From assembly GCA_029378245.1 (NCBI GenBank), contig JARKIF010000024.1:372001-436000 (forward strand): a stretch of DNA of 64,000 nt. Reading direction: 5' to 3'. The notes under the pieces were generated by a model. That model searched no databases. It was not told where the DNA came from and worked only from the letters and a program-made list of their open reading frames with translations. The DNA comes from Roridomyces roridus (lineage: Eukaryota > Basidiomycota > Agaricomycetes > Agaricales > Mycenaceae). This document shows, one piece after another, positions 55,039 through 64,000 of this stretch; position 1 is the stretch's first letter; every line of letters begins with the position of its first letter. The translations under genes and the position numbers were made by a program.

Positions 55039-55177
55039 TAGTGATTCGTAAAGTCTTGGTCTTCCAGAGCTGTTTTTGTTTTGTCACCGACACAACTGAG
55101 AGTCGCTCTGGACTGTCATCCTCGACACAACATTCCTCGTGGATATGGATTCCAAATCCCGCATAGGAAAGTAAATA

Positions 55178-55741
55178 CAGTGGGAAACCCCCATCCGGAC
55201 CACCCATGGAAGATCAATTTATACCATGAGCTTAGATGGAGATGAAGTGCCGTACTACTGGGGTCTGATAGGTAGGGATGCACCCTGTATTGTACATTTT
55301 TTCCAGGGCATGTAAATGGGGCCTTCAGTCTGTGACATCCAATTTATCGAGTTTGTCCATATGTTGGAAAAACCCACATCCGGACCAAATCATTTTTTCA
55401 GCGGCAGCCGGCAGATTTTCCCATGGGTAAAATGGTCAATTGGAGGCCCCTTGAAGTTGGAGTGCCTATATGTGGATATAATTGCAGCCCCACAGAAGCC
55501 CTGGTTGGCCGGTTAAAATCATAAGACTTTCATGTGTTCGCTAATTTGAGCATTTAAGCGGAGGAAAATGAATTGAATAGATCTCTGCAATGTGACTATG
55601 GTTCTACCTGTAAATTTGGGAGTGGGGACTTCAAGGGGCTACCTATCACCTGAAAAAAACTTGGCCCCATCGGAGCCAACAAACCCGTTGGGCGAGCCTT
55701 GGTCCGGCAGAGGGTCCGGTCCGGATGGGGGTTTCCCATTG
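55178..55741. mobile_element. Tc1/mariner-type MITE, 564 bp, TA target site
   Basis: Ends CAGTGGGAAACCCCCATCCG and the reverse complement CAATGGGAAACCCCCATCCG, with one mismatch in about 24 bp. TA dinucleotides flank both sides (55176-55177 and 55742-55743), as expected for Tc1/mariner elements. An internal variant of the same motif (CCCACATCCGGACC) lies near 55373. No transposase frame. Confidence 0.75.
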
Positions 55742-55848
55742 TACTCGGTCTGCCGGGCAAAGCCGCGGCCCACCCACCACACCAAGTTACCATAAATTAT
55801 CAGGGACAACGTCGCGAGAGCAATAGGTTCAAACCCTGTGCTTGCAAT

Positions 55849-56502
55849 TAGGGCTGGGCACCGTACCGTAACGGACACGGCCGTAGAAATTACGGCCGTT
55901 TTGGCACACGGCCGCGACATTCCGGCCCGTAAAATGGCAGCAGATATCGCTGACGGTACGGCACGGCGCCGGACACGGCCGTATTTCCGTAATACGGCCG
56001 TAAATTGATGGTCAGTGGGTTCTATGATTTCTCGCGTGAATATGATTAAGGGGGGCCAGATTCATTAGTGCCTACAGACTGATTGGGTCTTTGCACTCAT
56101 AACCATCCTCCATCATGCAAAACATGGGGTGGAACCATCTGCCGCCGTCGAGTTTGATAGTTGATGACGCGTTGATGCGCTGATGGCGGTTGCCGTAAAC
56201 ATCCGCCCCAGCCCACGCGCTGTCGCCCACCTAAAGGGGAAGCCATTTCTCCACTTGCCCACCCTGTTTACATCACCCGGTGAGAGAATTCCGACACGAA
56301 TCTACCGCGCTAACAGTGTTCAAGAGAGATTGCCGAGGATTCCCGTATTACGGCCGTAACGGCCGTATTTATGCGGGGAATACGGCACACAGCCGTGTTG
56401 AGCACGGGCCGTATGAACATCGCTACCAGAGGCCCCGGCACGGCACCGTGTCCGTATTACGGAGCCGTATTCCGTGTGATACGGTTACGGTGCCCAGCCC
56501 TA
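55849..56502. mobile_element. Non-autonomous hAT-type element (MITE), 654 bp, 8-bp TSD
   Basis: Ends TAGGGCTGGGCACCGTA in inverted orientation at both sides (reverse complement at 56486-56502). Flanks CTTGCAAT (55841-55848) and CTCGCAAT (56503-56510) are an 8-bp duplication with one mismatch. Both subterminal regions carry many TACGGCCGTA and CCGTATT motifs. TAGGGCTGGGC is a widespread hAT terminus. Confidence 0.88.
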
Positions 56503-56510
56503 CTCGCAAT

Positions 56511-57940
56511 GTGCTCAGTGTGTTCCTTCTCACCATTTTAACTTGCTCGCCGTCCGGCGTCCAGTATCTTCATTGATTGACCTCGCTGCGCAATATGGTG
56601 ATCTGTATTTGATCTGTATACAAAGAGCAGACCAGCTATTGGTCTACATCTACACAGCACTTTCACGACATCAACCCAAGCCATGTTGAATGGATCCTCT
56701 TCCCTTCTGGGATCATCACTGCTCGCCCGCCGACAGCTTGCCGCTGGTGTTCCGCTGATTCTCCGGGCATCCCTGGCCATGTTCTCGCGAACCCAAACAC
56801 TTACCCTCTGCTTTCAGAACACGGGACTCCCTACTCCGTTCCGTCGCTCCCTGCATCGCTGACACCCTACAGTAGTCCCTCGCCGCGTTCTTGTCATCGT
56901 ATCCACCTAGTCTGCTGTCAAAGTCGACCCCTTGGCGGAAGGTCGATAGATGACGTAGTGCCTTCCGTATTGGGACATGCACGTGATTTTGCTCGTGTCC
57001 CGCGTTCGAGCCCCGGCGTCTTCATTCTTTTTCATGGGTTCAGCAGGCAGGCAGGCTCTGCGATACTTTGTACAAGATGGATAGGAAATGGTAGTTAAGG
57101 TAAAATACAGCTATTAGGAACGGAAATCGAGGGAATGGAGGATGAGAACGAGTTCAATGAGCCACCAGGTCCAGGACGACAGTCGTGAGTCGAGTGCCGA
57201 CGGTACTCACTACGAAGCACCTCCGTCTTCACCTCGGCTGTTTTTCTTCACTGGATCGTATCCGCGCCAAATCCGAGAGCGCGACAGGCGACAGGTTGCC
57301 CACCCAGTGGATCCAAGGCTGGGGTCGGTTGAAACGATAGGGCGGATGCGCACGGGAAGCCTGAGGGAACTGTCCGAGGGAAGTTCGTGCTGGAGAAGGC
57401 TGTATGAGAGAGGGTGGAAAGGCAGGTTGTGAACTGGCATGCCGGGCCGTATCGTGTGCGGGAATTCTCAAGGCCGCGAATACACTGAAGGCTATGAGGG
57501 AAGGCGCTGGAAGCGAGAACTCAAACCAACGCACCGTCGTGTCCCTCACCCCATCCTATCCCTCATGTCATGTGTCGTCCCTGGTAAGCCGCCGTAGCCG
57601 CCGACAGAGTGACGGGAGATGTAGTGAGTGCGTAGAGAAGGCCAATGGATGTCGTAGGGCACAGATACGCCGGGGTGCAGGCTCGTGCTCGCCGAGATAC
57701 GAGCCTCGAGGAATGTGAGTGACGAGAAAGTAGCGAGTAATACAGCCTCATTTTCTTGTCTCGGGTGGCACCATGGGCGGGTGGGTTCTTCAGTCGAATT
57801 CTGGGCGATGATGGAGGCGGCAGCGATGCGTCGGAGTGCTAGACGAGCCGGGGAGAGACCGAGGGAGGAGGACGGTGCCAGCTGGCGGTGCACGTGGACG
57901 CCCCGAATTGGAAGGAGCTACGTCATCTATCGACCTTCCG
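56511..57940. other. Region without a supported gene
   Basis: Several open frames exist on both strands but none gives a recognisable or spliced protein. A single tRNA-like GCGTTCGAGCCCCGG occurs near 57001. Otherwise nothing. Confidence 0.35.
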
Positions 57941-60938
57941 CCAAGGGGCGCGGTTCCCATGTTTGTGGTTGATGGCTGCCCCATATAGCCCAACCCAATG
58001 TGGTTGGGCCAAATGGAGTCCAACCACATGCGGCTGGGCCGCGTGAGTTCCAACCGCATTCGGTTGGGATTTGACAGCTGATAAGATTAGATGTGACTTG
58101 TCGTGCACTGATGCTTGCTTTGTATGCCTCGAGAGCATGCTGGATAAGAGTGTTGAGTATTCCGCCGGCTACCAGTGTGTTGTCTGCTCAATTTAATAGC
58201 CATAAATCTCTTTTTTACTTCATCTTTTGCGTGTGGATTGGCAGACAACTAAAAGATAGCCAGATAATCCTCGGGGAGGTTGTAATTGGCTGTTCATTTG
58301 AGATCGGGAAACATTCTACAGTCTGACCTTGTTCTTGGAGGTTAAACTGCTTTGATTTCCAGGAAAAGCCAGACAGGAGGTGGTCTGTGTCGTCAAAGAT
58401 GGAGGGCATCACAATGGCTCAAAAATCACTGATTTACAAGTTCAACAGCCTGGGCATGCTGATTTGAGTGCCATCTCAGTAGCCAATGTCTATTTATCTG
58501 TTTCTGTATGCATTTGACAAAGGATAGTACCCACGGGCTTGCCAATTCATCAATGTTGTGCTGAATGTCAATGCCCAAACCCTTCTCCCCTGGACACCAC
58601 TGAACCCCTGAATCTTATACACTCGGAAGGCCCTTTTCCATGCAAATGCACATCAAAACACCCCGCAGGGCATTCCATCCTGGGAGCCGCAGCAAATGTT
58701 GTTGAATTTTGAGGTGTGATGTGATCAGTTGTTCCGTGCCGGAACAGTAATTGACAATCATCCACATATTCTCATGTCAATCAATGTCATTTCTGGGTGT
58801 GATTTGAGGCCGACAGCCTGCTGCGCAGATATTTAGAAGAACAGTCTGAGAGCTCCTCCTTTCTCCTCCTTTCTCTCTTTCCTTTTTTGGGGATTTTTTC
58901 TTATTTTTTCACCCCAAACACAAACACCGCCACCGTGCCCCAAGGGGCGCGGTTCCCATGTTTGTGGTTGATGGCTGCCCCATATAGCCCAACCCAATGT
59001 GGTTGGGCCAAATGGAGTCCAACCACATGCGGCTGGGCCGCGTGAGTTCCAACCGCATTCGGTTGGGATTTGACAGCTGATAAGATTAGATGTGACTTGT
59101 CGTGCACTGATGCTTGCTTTGTATGCCTCGAGAGCATGCTGGATAAGAGTGTTGAGTATTCCGCCGGCTACCAGTGTGTTGTCTGCTCAATTTAATAGCC
59201 ATAAATCTCTTTTTTACTTCATCTTTTGCGTGTGGATTGGCAGACAACTAAAAGATAGCCAGATAATCCTCGGGGAGGTTGTAATTGGCTGTTCATTTGA
59301 GATCGGGAAACATTCTACAGTCTGACCTTGTTCTTGGAGGTTAAACTGCTTTGATTTCCAGGAAAAGCCAGACAGGAGGTGGTCTGTGTCGTCAAAGATG
59401 GAGGGCATCACAATGGCTCAAAAATCACTGATTTACAAGTTCAACAGCCTGGGCATGCTGATTTGAGTGCCATCTCAGTAGCCAATGTCTATTTATCTGT
59501 TTCTGTATGCATTTGACAAAGGATAGTACCCACGGGCTTGCCAATTCATCAATGTTGTGCTGAATGTCAATGCCCAAACCCTTCTCCCCTGGACACCACT
59601 GAACCCCTGAATCTTATACACTCGGAAGGCCCTTTTCCATGCAAATGCACATCAAAACACCCCGCAGGGCATTCCATCCTGGGAGCCGCAGCAAATGTTG
59701 TTGAATTTTGAGGTGTGATGTGATCAGTTGTTCCGTGCCGGAACAGTAATTGACAATCATCCACATATTCTCATGTCAATCAATGTCATTTCTGGGTGTG
59801 ATTTGAGGCCGACAGCCTGCTGCGCAGATATTTAGAAGAACAGTCTGAGAGCTCCTCCTTTCTCCTCCTTTCTCTCTTTCCTTTTTTGGGGATTTTTTCT
59901 TATTTTTTCACCCCAAACACAAACACCGCCACCGTGCCCCAAGGGGCGCGGTTCCCATGTTTGTGGTTGATGGCTGCCCCATATAGCCCAACCCAATGTG
60001 GTTGGGCCAAATGGAGTCCAACCACATGCGGCTGGGCCGCGTGAGTTCCAACCGCATTCGGTTGGGATTTGACAGCTGATAAGATTAGATGTGACTTGTC
60101 GTGCACTGATGCTTGCTTTGTATGCCTCGAGAGCATGCTGGATAAGAGTGTTGAGTATTCCGCCGGCTACCAGTGTGTTGTCTGCTCAATTTAATAGCCA
60201 TAAATCTCTTTTTTACTTCATCTTTTGCGTGTGGATTGGCAGACAACTAAAAGATAGCCAGATAATCCTCGGGGAGGTTGTAATTGGCTGTTCATTTGAG
60301 ATCGGGAAACATTCTACAGTCTGACCTTGTTCTTGGAGGTTAAACTGCTTTGATTTCCAGGAAAAGCCAGACAGGAGGTGGTCTGTGTCGTCAAAGATGG
60401 AGGGCATCACAATGGCTCAAAAATCACTGATTTACAAGTTCAACAGCCTGGGCATGCTGATTTGAGTGCCATCTCAGTAGCCAATGTCTATTTATCTGTT
60501 TCTGTATGCATTTGACAAAGGATAGTACCCACGGGCTTGCCAATTCATCAATGTTGTGCTGAATGTCAATGCCCAAACCCTTCTCCCCTGGACACCACTG
60601 AACCCCTGAATCTTATACACTCGGAAGGCCCTTTTCCATGCAAATGCACATCAAAACACCCCGCAGGGCATTCCATCCTGGGAGCCGCAGCAAATGTTGT
60701 TGAATTTTGAGGTGTGATGTGATCAGTTGTTCCGTGCCGGAACAGTAATTGACAATCATCCACATATTCTCATGTCAATCAATGTCATTTCTGGGTGTGA
60801 TTTGAGGCCGACAGCCTGCTGCGCAGATATTTAGAAGAACAGTCTGAGAGCTCCTCCTTTCTCCTCCTTTCTCTCTTTCCTTTTTTGGGGATTTTTTCTT
60901 ATTTTTTCACCCCAAACACAAACACCGCCACCGTGCCC
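57941..60938 (+). repeat. Tandem array of three 999 bp units
   Basis: Units begin at 57941, 58940 and 59939 with CCAAGGGGCGCGGTTCCCAT and end CACCGTGCC. Reading across them I find no difference between copies; short frames recur identically every 999 bp. The array is bounded by the direct repeat CCGCCAAGGGG (57938-57948 and 60937-60947 approximately), while inner junctions keep only CCAAGGGG. Near the unit start lie three imperfect hairpins of the form CCAAC...GTTGG. The pyrimidine-rich end plus ACAAACACCGCCACCGTGCC resembles 18541-18632. No gene is supported inside. Confidence 0.85.
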
Positions 60939-62745
60939 GCCAAGGGGCCGACTTTGCGATCAGACTCTATCAACCTAGCATGATGCCATTTCCGGCAGAA
61001 CTCGTACTTATGTTGTGGCTTCCGCTACAATCACGGTTAACATGTACCGTACAGCAAGTGAATTGGTCCCCCCCAGATAAAGAGCCGGAGACCGTTGCAA
61101 TAAGTGCTCCAAAAAGAGGTCTGAAATTTGAATTGATGGTGTCCGAGTCCATCAAACAGACTCCTCAACAAGATCCAGTGGTGGCAGAAAGTGCGAAGCT
61201 TGCTGACACTGCACTTCGCACTTGCTGCCACCGTGATCTGCAGACTGGATTTACAAGTTTGCAGAACTAAATCGACCCTCCAGAATACTTACAGAGGCCC
61301 AGATGTCCGGGAAAAGAAGATTAAACCAAAATGGGTTGATTCTTTGAACAGTTAACCATGCGGAAGGAGGATTCTCATGGGTATTCTACTGCTGTATGCT
61401 TCCATCACTTTTGTGTGACATTGTCCAAAGGAGCCTCAAGCCTTCTTCGCGGAGGTTACGGAGCACGAAGTTCTGTAAGAGAGACTAGCCTCGATCAGCA
61501 GTCTCAGATTCTTCGCGGAGCTTCGTCGAGGGTCTGTAAAATGTGCCATGTGTTTTTCTGCATCAGCCATGCGTGTGGAGTGATCATTTTTTCAGGGTTG
61601 AACCCAGGAGCAAAGATGAAAGAATTGAGATTCAAGAGCCATGAACTGAAAGTGCCTGAAAGAACGGATAATGGCAAGGCGTCACAGTGTGACATGTCAC
61701 GGTCGGGTTGTCCGACCATGACATTTGACGCGTGGCAAACGCGCGACACACTCAAACAAATTTGTGCAAATATGATCTCACATGACAGAACAAATATATG
61801 CAAAGACAAAGATCAACCTTACATGATCGGGAGCCGCTTTCAATTGATGGGGTGCAGGATTTGAAAGAACCAATTACTCATTCCATTTCGCTGCGCTCAT
61901 TACATAAGTACTCGTAAACTACATACTAGCTATCGTCAGTTTGACTAGAGTCTGAGAACCTGAGACTAGTATCCACCCCACACTCCTCGCACCCCATCCC
62001 GTTCAGCTCGAGTCAGGTTTGTCCCGCTTCTTCCCTCTCTTCGCTGCCATCACCTTGACCCCGCCCTGTGCCTGCCCGTCGTTACCATAGTCCTATGTGA
62101 CATTCTAAATGCAATATTTGTCCCCCATCTGCTGGGAATACTGGGCCAAGCTGAAGTTAGATTCACCAGATTACCTTGCAGACCGCAGCAATCCGGTCCA
62201 GAACCCCCCTACATTTCTTCGTTTTGGGGGCAACGTAGTTTCAAGGTTACAAAAGAGGAAGCCGACCCCAAGCCGACCCAATCCAAAAAGAAAAGAAAAA
62301 AGTCATTTTGGACCGGTTTTCTGGGTAAGCTGGGGGAATCTAACCATATTTCCAAAGGAGCCTTTTCCTGATGGCATAGCCCCGCTTTTCTGGTCTCGCC
62401 GCCGTTCTCATGCTTGCTAAGACCTATTCACAAGCTCTGGGCCGGAAAACTGTGTCGACCGCCAGTTGCCATCATCACCCATAGCCGGGAGTCCAAAATA
62501 AATCCCATAAATCGCACCGGTGGTGCCGATGAGCCTTAAATCGGCAGCGCCGAAATTGACAGCCGTGAGCTTAGCTTGCTATAAACTGAGATCAACCGAA
62601 CCCTGGATGTATTCGAGTGGTTGGCGGACCTCTGGAAAACGTTCACAAGCTCTCAAAGCCCCTCAGAGGCCAGATTACCGCGGAAAACAGGTAAGTTTGC
62701 CTTGAGTTTGCCTACCTGTGCCTATCCCCATAGGCAAACCCTGTA
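60939..62745. other. Region without a supported gene
   Basis: Short open frames on both strands, none recognisable. AGTGCGAAGCTTGCTGACACTGCACTTCGCACT (61190-61222) is a local inverted repeat. Confidence 0.35.
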
Positions 62746-62750
62746 CCTAG

Positions 62751-63008
62751 TGTTGGAATCAAGGTGTCCACGTCCTTGACTCGGGAATTGGCAGAAGACC
62801 CTCGCAAACGCGCAGGGGATTCATTCGTGTCTACGAGTATTAATACTGTACATGAACTGCTATCTACGGGGCTCGGAAATAATCGGGAAGCAATAAGTCT
62901 AGAATAAGTAGGATGAAGGGGCAGGGGCAGGGGAATTATGAGGAGAAGTAGAAAGTACCTGGATACCAGGGCTGCGTGCCCGTGAGCGTCGGACTCAATA
63001 TTCCAACA
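62751..63008. mobile_element. Solo LTR, 258 bp, 5-bp TSD CCTAG
   Basis: Starts TGTTGGAAT and ends ATTCCAACA, with direct repeats CCTAG at 62746-62750 and 63009-63013. No internal retrotransposon sequence lies next to it, so the body was lost by LTR-LTR recombination. It differs from the copia LTRs at 4765-17215 apart from the common TGTTGGAA start. Confidence 0.85.
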
Positions 63009-63278
63009 CCTAGGCCCTACACCCCAGCGGAATGCAGTGTTTGGCTTGGGAAGTGCCAGGTGCATAACAACGACTGTGTGTTTAATCCTGTACTGCACGT
63101 TTTCAGCCACACCTATCTGCAACGAGCATGGAGATCCGAGAGACAATCTCAGCAAAATCTCCGCAAAGAAAACAGTTGGAAACATTGACATTGGCAATGA
63201 ATCATGATACATTTTGGTGTAAATTATGAACATCAAAAGGACCATTCTTGCACACATACATCCGAGTCTGGGAAGCCC

Positions 63279-64000
63279 CTACCTTTTGGAAGGGGAGAAT
63301 TTGAGTCTGGAAAATAGTTTGAAAATCCTCTTGACAGATCTTTCTGAATCCTTGTCCTTATCCAAAGCATCCTGTGTAGCCTTCAAGTCTTCGGCAGCTT
63401 GGAGAGTATCTGGATGGTCTGCACCTAGGACATCCCTGCGTTTGGCAACAACTTGGAGTTGGAGATTTTCTGCTTCTTGGTGCCGGCTGGTCCTATAAAA
63501 CGTGATAGCAAGATTGGCCATGGCACTCAGTGTGGCAGGGTGGTCATCACCAAGGAGCTTCTGACGCTCTTTGAGGACAGAACTTTCGAGGGGCTCTGCC
63601 TCTCTGTGTCGTCCCAGTTCCCCATACGTGACTGCAAGGTTGGCCATGGCAAGCAGTGTGGCAGGGTGGTCATCACCAAGGAGCTTCCGACGCTCTTTGA
63701 GGACAGAAACTTCGAGGGCTCTGCCTCTCTGTAGCGACCCAGTTCCCCGTACGTGGCTGCAAGGTTGGCCATGGCAAGCAGTGTGGCAGGGTGGTCATCA
63801 CCAAGGAGCTTCTGACGCTCTTTGAGGACAGAAACTTCGAGGGGCTCTGCCTCTCTGTAGCGACCCAGTTTCCCGTACGTGGCTGCCAGGTTGGCCATGG
63901 CTCTCAGGGTGTCAGGATGGTCATCACCAAGGAGTTTCTGACGCTCTTTGAGGACAGAAATTTCGAGGGGCTCTGCCTCTCTGTATCGACCCAGTTGACC
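63279..64000 (-). CDS. TPR-repeat protein, kinesin-light-chain-like, 3' end only
   Basis: Minus-strand gene entering from the right edge and ending at 63279. It consists of 42-residue (126 bp) tetratricopeptide units with the consensus MANLAVTYGELGRHREAEPLE...VLKERQKLLGDDHPATL, typical of the kinesin-light-chain/NPHP3-like TPRs that form the C-terminus of fungal NLR-like and NACHT/NB-ARC proteins. The tail KDKDSERSVKRIFKLFSRLKFSPSKR is basic. One unit has lost a G (GAGGG at about 63713 where the others read GAGGGG), shifting the frame between about 63527 and 63720. This is either inactivation or a homopolymer error. The N-terminal domains lie outside the window. Confidence 0.75.

Noticed and set aside
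58093..60763. Identical 65-78 codon frames recurring every 999 bp
   Set aside because: They repeat only because the DNA repeats; overlapping frames on both strands, no homology, no splice or promoter evidence.
57941..60938. Repeat array considered as CRISPR or satellite of small units
   Set aside because: Units are 999 bp and contiguous with no spacers; this is a tandem duplication in a eukaryotic genome.
57941..60938. Helitron interpretation of the head-to-tail array
   Set aside because: No TC start or CTRR end with a 3' hairpin on either strand, and the array is flanked by a direct repeat, which Helitrons do not make.
62712..63257. 181-codon minus-strand frame
   Set aside because: Most of it is the antisense of the solo LTR and its flank; no domain is recognisable.

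Overview
The window looks like a repeat-rich accessory stretch of an Agaricomycete (mushroom-forming basidiomycete) nuclear genome. The evidence is genes with many 45-60 bp GT-AG introns, a KDZ transposon carrying a TET/JBP dioxygenase gene, DUF6534-type membrane proteins, F-box/leucine-rich genes, a TKL kinase and large numbers of fragmented repeats. There is no operon structure and nothing suggests a bacterium or plasmid. Genus cannot be fixed from the sequence alone.

1-18,500: a nested stack of insertions. The oldest layer is a minus-strand gene (zinc-binding, transposase-like and 3'-5' exonuclease regions; pieces at 84-474, 2522-4222 and 17221-18400). An approximately 2 kb insert (about 475-2521) holds a 533 bp hAT-type MITE (560-1092, 8-bp TSD). 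The gene is also split by a repeat-derived segment (4231-4759) and by a complete Ty1/copia retrotransposon (4765-17215, TSD GTCGG, intact 1594-codon gag-pol). The copia 5' LTR is itself split by a complete 7098 bp KDZ DNA transposon (4797-11894, 121 bp TIRs, TSD ACCCTGAC). The KDZ element carries three genes: a gene of unknown function, a TET/JBP 2-oxoglutarate dioxygenase, and a 10-exon KDZ transposase that reconstructs without a break.

18,500-27,400: host-like genes. An F-box gene, a small family of helix-turn-helix proteins, two tandem paralogues of unknown function, a DUF6534-type membrane protein and a four-exon 74-residue microprotein.

27,400-34,900: degenerate DNA with eight minus-strand tRNA-like B-boxes and local duplications.

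34,900-47,000: a SET-domain gene, a broken F-box/LRR-like gene, a kinase gene combining an MLKL-like N-terminal bundle, a TKL kinase and FHA domains (with a stop codon at a conserved Trp), a 3047 bp non-autonomous KDZ-like element (42134-45180, TSD TCGAGGTA) just upstream of it, and an F-box gene with a frameshift.

47,100-51,100: an LSH/HELLS/Irc5-type SNF2 remodeller with low-complexity inserts and two apparent frame changes.

51,100-64,000: repeats. Eight plus-strand tRNA-like B-boxes, two more hAT MITEs (52485-53011 and 55849-56502), a Tc1/mariner-type MITE (55178-55741), a perfect 3 x 999 bp tandem array (57941-60938), a solo LTR (62751-63008, TSD CCTAG), and the 3' end of a kinesin-light-chain-like TPR gene running off the window.

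The strongest candidate for a notable system is the structurally complete KDZ-TET transposon, captured inside a young copia element, with a degraded relative sharing its CACC...GGTG ends and 8-bp target preference 30 kb away.
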